This document shows, piece after piece, positions 59,544-64,000 of a stretch of DNA of 64,000 bases. Position 1 is the first letter of the stretch; each line of letters starts with the position of its first letter. The position numbers and the translations under genes are program-made. The DNA is from Clostridium culturomicium (GTDB taxonomy: Bacteria; Bacillota; Clostridia; Clostridiales; Clostridiaceae), in NCBI RefSeq assembly GCF_000821305.1, contig NZ_CCXK01000017.1, positions 1,398,827 to 1,462,826 on the forward strand, written 5' to 3'. Below the pieces are notes generated by a model. It saw only the letters and a program-made list of their open reading frames with translations, ran no database searches and had not been told where the DNA came from.

Positions 59544-60608
59544 TTATTCCTCGACTTTCGTAGCTGCAACTTCCGCTAAAATATCTTCCTTAGCTTTATA
59601 TGCTTCTAATTCTTCTCTTATATATTCTAAAGTTAATAATTTTTCCTTAACTTGTGCTATACTTAATAGTTCTGTGTTATTAGAATTATATTCTTCAAGT
59701 TTAGTTCTTTCAGCATCTCCATCTGTAAAGTACTTATCGTAATTTAAATCTCTCTTGTCTGCTGGAACTCTATAGAAGTTACCCATATCTATTGCATTGG
59801 CACATTCTTCATTTGTTAAAAGCGTTTCATACATTTTCTCACCATGTCTTATTCCGATGATTTTAGTTTCACTTTCAACTCCAAATAACTCCTTTATTGC
59901 TTGTGCTAAAACTTCTATTGTACAAGCTGGAGCCTTTTGAACCATAATGTCGCCGCTCTCTGCATTTTTAAAGGCAAATATAACAAGATCAACCGCTTCT
60001 TCAAGACTCATTATATATCTTGTCATTGAAGGTTCTGTAATTGTTAAAGGCTTTCTAGCTTTTAATTGCTCTATAAATAAAGGAATAACAGATCCTCTTG
60101 AACACATAACATTACCATATCTTGTGCAACAGATTAAAGTACGCTTTGGATCTATAGTTCTTGATTTAGCTACTATAACCTTTTCCATCATCGCCTTTGA
60201 TGTTCCCATTGCATTAACAGGATAAGCAGCCTTATCTGTAGAAAGGCATATTACCTTCTTAACACCAGCTTCTATAGCTGCAGTTAACACATTTTCTGTT
60301 CCTATTACATTAGTCTTAACAGCTTCCATTGGAAAAAACTCGCAGCTCGGAACCTGTTTTAAAGCTGCCGCATGGAACACATAATCAACATCATACATTG
60401 CATTTTTAATACTTTGTAAGTCTCTAACATCACCTATAAAAAATTTTATCTTACTATTATTATATTTTTTCCTCATGTCGTCCTGTTTTTTTTCATCACG
60501 AGAAAAAATTCTAATTTCTTTTATCTCTGTATTTAAAAATCCATCTAAAACTGCGTTCCCAAATGAACCTGTTCCTCCTGTAATTAATAACGTTTTATTT
60601 TTAAACAT
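59544..60608 (-). CDS. capE: UDP-GlcNAc 4,6-dehydratase (CapE family), copy B, with AEVAAT tail
   Basis: 354 residues from the ATG at 60608 (GGGTGG eight bases upstream); the longer frame would overlap the previous gene. TLLITGGTGSFGNAVLDGF, STDKAAYPVNAMGTSK with MxxxK, and GIRHGEKMYETLL are CapE blocks. The C-terminus has about fifteen extra residues relative to copy A and ends ILAEVAATKVEE, nearly the same as the end of Ugd in this cluster. First of three adjacent UDP-L-FucNAc genes. Confidence 0.9.
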   Translation of the reverse strand: MFKNKTLLITGGTGSFGNAVLDGFLNTEIKEIRIFSRDEKKQDDMRKKYNNSKIKFFIGDVRDLQSIKNAMYDVDYVFHAAALKQVPSCEFFPMEAVKTNVIGTENVLTAAIEAGVKKVICLSTDKAAYPVNAMGTSKAMMEKVIVAKSRTIDPKRTLICCTRYGNVMCSRGSVIPLFIEQLKARKPLTITEPSMTRYIMSLEEAVDLVIFAFKNAESGDIMVQKAPACTIEVLAQAIKELFGVESETKIIGIRHGEKMYETLLTNEECANAIDMGNFYRVPADKRDLNYDKYFTDGDAERTKLEEYNSNNTELLSIAQVKEKLLTLEYIREELEAYKAKEDILAEVAATKVEE

Positions 60609-60627
60609 TTCAATACCACCCTTGCAT

Positions 60628-61809
60628 TTAATTAAATAAACTTTCAAACATATCTTTAAAATTTCTGAAATCGAAATCCTCAATCTCTTTACAATTTTTT
60701 TTCATATCTTGAATTTTATTTTTTGACAAACTTAAAATTTTTTCTATTTGCAGAATAGCTTTTTCATCATTACTCAAATTAATAAAAAATCCATTTTTTT
60801 CTTCAATTAAATATTCTTCCAAGTCACTAGACTTATTAGTTATTACTGGAGTACCTGCTGAAATAGCCTCCACAAATTTTGTTGGAAATCCAGCTCTCGA
60901 CACTCTATTATTATTTCTAAAGAACATTACAAAATCTGCATTTTTCACTTTATTTATTACTTCATTATGATTAATTTTTCCGTAAAACTTAACCTTTTTA
61001 TTAAGTTTAGAAATGATGGTAGTATCTTCTGTAAAAGCTTGTAAATATTCTTCTCTTTCAATTCCCAATATCTCCAGTTTAAAATTATACTTATCTTTTA
61101 ATTTATATAGAAACTTAATTATTAAATCAATTCTATCTTTTGAATTGCTTTTTTTATTAATTCCTGGATTTCCAGCATACACTATCTTTATCTCATCATG
61201 CATTTCTTTTTTTTCATTTATCCACTTTTCTTCACTTAAATCTACCAAAGGAGGCACTAATATACACTTGCATTTCCCTTTGTATACTGAATATAAATAT
61301 TCACTAATACATATAATTCCATCCATCTTAAAATGTACTATATTCATTCTTAATGATGTGTCCATCCACTTTACAGCATTCAAAATTCCTCTACCATTTT
61401 TAGCATCATACCATTCAGTGCAATCCGAGATTAATCTAATATTATTTTTTTCACAAAACAACTTCAACCTAAATAGCGCAATTGCTGGATAATTGTATGC
61501 AATAATAGCCTTAATCTTATTTGTTCCTTGTTTTACTACTAATTCTTTAATATTAGAAATTGAAATAAGGTATTTACACCATTCTATTTTCCCTTGAGGA
61601 TATTTTTCTTCCCAACATTCAAACTCAGAATTGTTTATAATTAAACTAATATCAGTTGAGTCTTTCTGATCGTTAACTCCCAAAAATATTACCTCATACC
61701 CTAATTCTCTAAATATTTTAGCATTCGAAATTACTCTGTGTGCAGCAGCATTTTTGTTAGGTAATTTAAATCCACCTACATAAATTATATAATTTTTATC
61801 AGCTTTCAT
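60628..61809 (-). CDS. Glycosyltransferase family 4
   Basis: 393 residues. Start YIIYVGGFKLPNKNAAAHRV and donor-site segment GFPTKFVEAISAGTPVITN near 315-335, the E...A.G.PVIT motif of GT4. The fold is GT-B. It lies between the acetyltransferase gene and the CapE homologue; the acceptor and donor are unknown. GGAGG stands before the ATG. The C-terminal half is Lys- and Asn-rich. Confidence 0.85.
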   Translation of the reverse strand: MKADKNYIIYVGGFKLPNKNAAAHRVISNAKIFRELGYEVIFLGVNDQKDSTDISLIINNSEFECWEEKYPQGKIEWCKYLISISNIKELVVKQGTNKIKAIIAYNYPAIALFRLKLFCEKNNIRLISDCTEWYDAKNGRGILNAVKWMDTSLRMNIVHFKMDGIICISEYLYSVYKGKCKCILVPPLVDLSEEKWINEKKEMHDEIKIVYAGNPGINKKSNSKDRIDLIIKFLYKLKDKYNFKLEILGIEREEYLQAFTEDTTIISKLNKKVKFYGKINHNEVINKVKNADFVMFFRNNNRVSRAGFPTKFVEAISAGTPVITNKSSDLEEYLIEEKNGFFINLSNDEKAILQIEKILSLSKNKIQDMKKNCKEIEDFDFRNFKDMFESLFN

Positions 61810-61856
61810 TTATACCTCCAACTATATACTTGTGTTCATATATTGAATGAACATAT

Positions 61857-62411
61857 TTATATATACTGTTTCTTAGTAATATTCAGTTTATTATAAATAA
61901 TTCTATCCTTCTCTATATCATTAGTTACAATTGTTCCTGCCGCTATTACTGCATTATCTCCAATTGTAACACCTCTTAAAATAATACAATTAGAACCAAT
62001 CCAAACATTCTCACCTATAATTACTCTTTCTTCTATAAAACCATTCTCTCTAACTAGTGTTCCAGAACCAAATATATGATCATGATCATATATTTTTATA
62101 CCTTCACCAAATATACTATTATCTCCTATAGTTATACTTTTTCTACAATTGATTGAACATCCATTGTTAAAAAAAACATTATTTCCTATAGTAATAACGC
62201 CTTTAGTGGCTTTAATTTTTACTTGTTCTCTACAAATTAATTTTTTCCCTACTTTAATTCTACTAGAACTACTATTTAAAATAAATTTACTTCCTTTTCC
62301 CATATAGCAAGTACTTATTTTACTAAATTGTAATTTATACAAATAGCAAATTTTTAATAATATTAACTTTATAATTGAACAAATCATTTCATATATTTTT
62401 ATTAATAACAT
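61857..62411 (-). CDS. Left-handed beta-helix acyltransferase (hexapeptide repeat)
   Basis: 184 residues. Hexapeptide repeats from about residue 70 on: ITIGNNVFFNNGCSI, ITIGDNSIFGEGIKI, then YDHDHIF with the catalytic-type His, VIIGENVWIGSNCIIL and VTIGDNAVIAAGTIV. These form the LbH fold of WbbJ/maltose-acetyltransferase-like enzymes. It probably O-acetylates a sugar of cluster B polysaccharide with acetyl-CoA. The N-terminal 35 residues are hydrophobic and helical, perhaps membrane-associated. The start has a weak GGTGAAAG. Confidence 0.9.
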   Translation of the reverse strand: MLLIKIYEMICSIIKLILLKICYLYKLQFSKISTCYMGKGSKFILNSSSSRIKVGKKLICREQVKIKATKGVITIGNNVFFNNGCSINCRKSITIGDNSIFGEGIKIYDHDHIFGSGTLVRENGFIEERVIIGENVWIGSNCIILRGVTIGDNAVIAAGTIVTNDIEKDRIIYNKLNITKKQYI

Positions 62412-62455
62412 TCTTTCACCAAACCTATGCTCTATCCTTTCGATACTCTAATAAA

Positions 62456-63559
62456 CTAATATCCTATACATATATCTTCAATTTGATCTAGATACATTTT
62501 CACCACAATTTGTCTATCAAATTCCACTTCAACCTTTTTTCTCCCCTGCAATCCCATTTCAACTTTTCTTTGATATGAAATACTAATAAACTCTTCAATT
62601 TTATCAACCAAACTTTGAGAATTTTTAACTTGAAATATGTAACCTGATTGCCCATCATTTACAATTTCCTTACATCCAGGTATATTGGAAGCTATAACTG
62701 GTCTTCCACATGCAGCATTTTCTAGCAACACATTAGACATTCCTTCAGTATAAGATGGATTAATCATACAATTACATTTTTCGATAAATGGCATCATATC
62801 CGTTTGAAATCCATGATATTTTATAATTTCTTCTTCTTCATACTTCTTAAGTATATCTTTATAATGAGGTTGATCTATCATTCCAATAACATTAAACACC
62901 ACTTCTGGGTATCTCTTCTTTATAATTTTAGCTGCTTCTAAATATTCATCAATTCCTTTATCCTTCATAACCCTAGCAACAAAATTAAAATTTATTGGTT
63001 GTTCCTCTGGAGGATAAGGTAATACTTTATAAGTTTCAAGATTAACACCTGAACCTGGTAATAAATCATAATTATCAGATACAACCTTTTGAGATACTAA
63101 TAAATCTCTATCAGCAGTGTTTTGAAAAAATACCTTATTAGACTTCTTAAAGGATAGTTTAGATAAAGTTTGTACAATTTTTTGTACTATTCCTCCATTT
63201 AAATATCCACTTCCTAATCCTGTAACATTGCAGATATAAGGTATTTTTTTTAATCTACAAGCAATACCTCCATATACATTTGGTTTTACTGTGTATGTTA
63301 ATACCACATCTGGTTTTATTTCTCTCAAAACATTAATATACTGTAAAAATACTTTTATATCTTCTAAAGGATTAGTATTTCTTCTATTAATTGGCGTATC
63401 AATAAATTTACATCCCATAACCTTAAGGTGCTCAACCTTAGGTCCATAAGGTAACGCAACATATACTTCATAACCTTCTGCAATCATTCTTTCCACTAAT
63501 TCTTTTCTAAAGTTATAAATTACTATCTCATGATTGCCAAGCATTAAAACCTTTTTCAT
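62456..63559 (-). CDS. Glycosyltransferase family 4 (CapM-like)
   Basis: 367 residues from the ATG at 63559, which stands one base after the TAA of the upstream gene and has GGAG in that gene's last codons. KKVLMLGNHEIVIYNFRKEL opens the GT-B fold. TVKPNVYGG, VARVMKDKGIDEYLEAA and EGMSNVLLENAACGRPVIAS are standard GT4 blocks of the kind found in capsular enzymes that transfer GlcNAc or galactosamine-type sugars. A longer frame to 63589 overlaps the upstream gene and lacks a ribosome site. Confidence 0.88.
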   Translation of the reverse strand: MKKVLMLGNHEIVIYNFRKELVERMIAEGYEVYVALPYGPKVEHLKVMGCKFIDTPINRRNTNPLEDIKVFLQYINVLREIKPDVVLTYTVKPNVYGGIACRLKKIPYICNVTGLGSGYLNGGIVQKIVQTLSKLSFKKSNKVFFQNTADRDLLVSQKVVSDNYDLLPGSGVNLETYKVLPYPPEEQPINFNFVARVMKDKGIDEYLEAAKIIKKRYPEVVFNVIGMIDQPHYKDILKKYEEEEIIKYHGFQTDMMPFIEKCNCMINPSYTEGMSNVLLENAACGRPVIASNIPGCKEIVNDGQSGYIFQVKNSQSLVDKIEEFISISYQRKVEMGLQGRKKVEVEFDRQIVVKMYLDQIEDICIGY

Positions 63560-63560
63560 T

Positions 63561-64000
63561 TTACTTCTCCATTCCGTGTTGCATTTCAACTTTTTTATTT
63601 AACTTCTCACATGTGTAAATATTATCACTTATAAGCTTAATACTATTCTCATGTATAAACTGTTTTTTTACCGTTGCTTTATTTAAACTATGCAACCATT
63701 TAAATACAAATTTAGGCAGTACAACACTTTTCTCAATTCCACTGAATTTTAATAAGTCATTAAACTCATAAATTCTACTATCGGAGATATTGTAAATTTC
63801 ACTTACCTCATTTTCAGCGTTATTAACAATATAGTTTACCACTTCAAATATATTTCTAATATTACAAAGACTTAATCTTTGTTTTCCATTTCCAACCTTA
63901 TAAGGTATCCCTTTTATTCTGCTTCTTCTTTCAATATTTAAAGTAAAGTCATTTGAATAAACTGGAGCTAGACGAAGAATTGTATAATTTGATTTATATG
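63561..64000 (-). CDS. Partial NAD-dependent epimerase/dehydratase (N-terminus off the right edge)
   Basis: The frame is open to the window edge; 145 C-terminal codons are visible. YTILRLAPVYSNDF near the edge is the RLA.VYG block of extended SDR enzymes, and the tail (LCNIRNIFEVVNYIV, IYNISD, YEFNDLL) is the usual C-terminal part of UDP-sugar epimerases such as GalE or WbpP. Coenzyme and catalytic motifs would lie outside. It couples translationally to the next GT4 gene. An epimerase for a UDP-hexose(NAc) precursor is likely, but the product cannot be stated. Confidence 0.75.
   Translation of the reverse strand, partial: YKSNYTILRLAPVYSNDFTLNIERRSRIKGIPYKVGNGKQRLSLCNIRNIFEVVNYIVNNAENEVSEIYNISDSRIYEFNDLLKFSGIEKSVVLPKFVFKWLHSLNKATVKKQFIHENSIKLISDNIYTCEKLNKKVEMQHGMEK

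Noticed and set aside
61833..61853. A further copy of the 71-bp repeat unit at the glycosyltransferase-acetyltransferase gap
   Set aside because: Only the TGTTCAT/ATGAACA hairpin matches; the second hairpin and the rest of the unit are absent.
1..64000. tRNA, rRNA or complete transposase genes
   Set aside because: None was recognised on reading both strands; small tRNAs could be missed by eye, so a tRNA scan would be decisive.

Overview
The window is AT-rich DNA from a low-GC Gram-positive anaerobe, most likely a Clostridium-type Firmicute. Pointers are the FprA flavodiiron protein, LytR-CpsA-Psr (LCP) proteins, a CpsC/CpsD pair, an LtaS-like enzyme, dockerin modules and strong AGGAGG ribosome sites. 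There are no rRNA or tRNA genes, no CRISPR array and no complete insertion sequence that I could see. Most genes lie on the minus strand, so operons read from high to low coordinates.

Region by region. 1-11,046: surface-polysaccharide cluster A (CapF and CapG homologues, Wzz/CpsC, BY-kinase CpsD, initiating sugar-phosphate transferase, two GT4 enzymes, CapE homologue, an unknown protein, a Wzy-like polymerase, and a partial deacetylase-family protein at the left edge). 11,311-22,114: wall and redox genes: fprA, galU, two secreted peptidoglycan hydrolases that carry dockerin modules, an LCP protein, and a large acyltransferase-like/LTA-synthase-like fusion. 22,422-28,928: an amino-sugar operon (aldose-epimerase-like, nagA, GPH transporter, amidohydrolase) with a divergent AraC regulator; each of its three spacers is filled by a different tandem repeat. 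29,075-32,997: two histidine kinases and a response regulator, with a shared 27-bp element next to the -10 of two promoters. 33,146-36,340: a LicA-like kinase and a LicC-like cytidylyltransferase fused to a HisC/CobD-like aminotransferase, preceded by a 71-bp triple repeat whose hairpins covary. 36,567-38,931: a TPR-EAL protein. 38,966-46,548: small DUF1659/DUF2922 proteins, a frameshifted DbpA helicase, and a phage-type replication module (DnaB, Phg_2220-type initiator, sigma-like regulator broken by an in-frame TGA, small proteins) with a divergent HTH regulator. 46,680-64,000: polysaccharide cluster B (epimerase, glycosyltransferases, acetyltransferase, complete CapE-CapF-CapG set, Wzy, RmlA-C-D-B, Wzx, UDP-glucose dehydrogenase, UDP-glucuronate epimerase, LCP ligase).

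How the genes work together. Cluster B makes dTDP-L-rhamnose, UDP-L-FucNAc, UDP-GlcA and UDP-GalA precursors and has flippase and polymerase. Cluster A repeats the UDP-L-FucNAc pathway and supplies the initiating transferase and the chain-length control pair. GalU feeds UDP-glucose to both. LCP proteins would attach finished polymers to the wall, which the dockerin-bearing hydrolases remodel. All function calls rest on motif recognition by eye; no database search was run. Several starts were moved from the longest ORF to the start that has a ribosome site.
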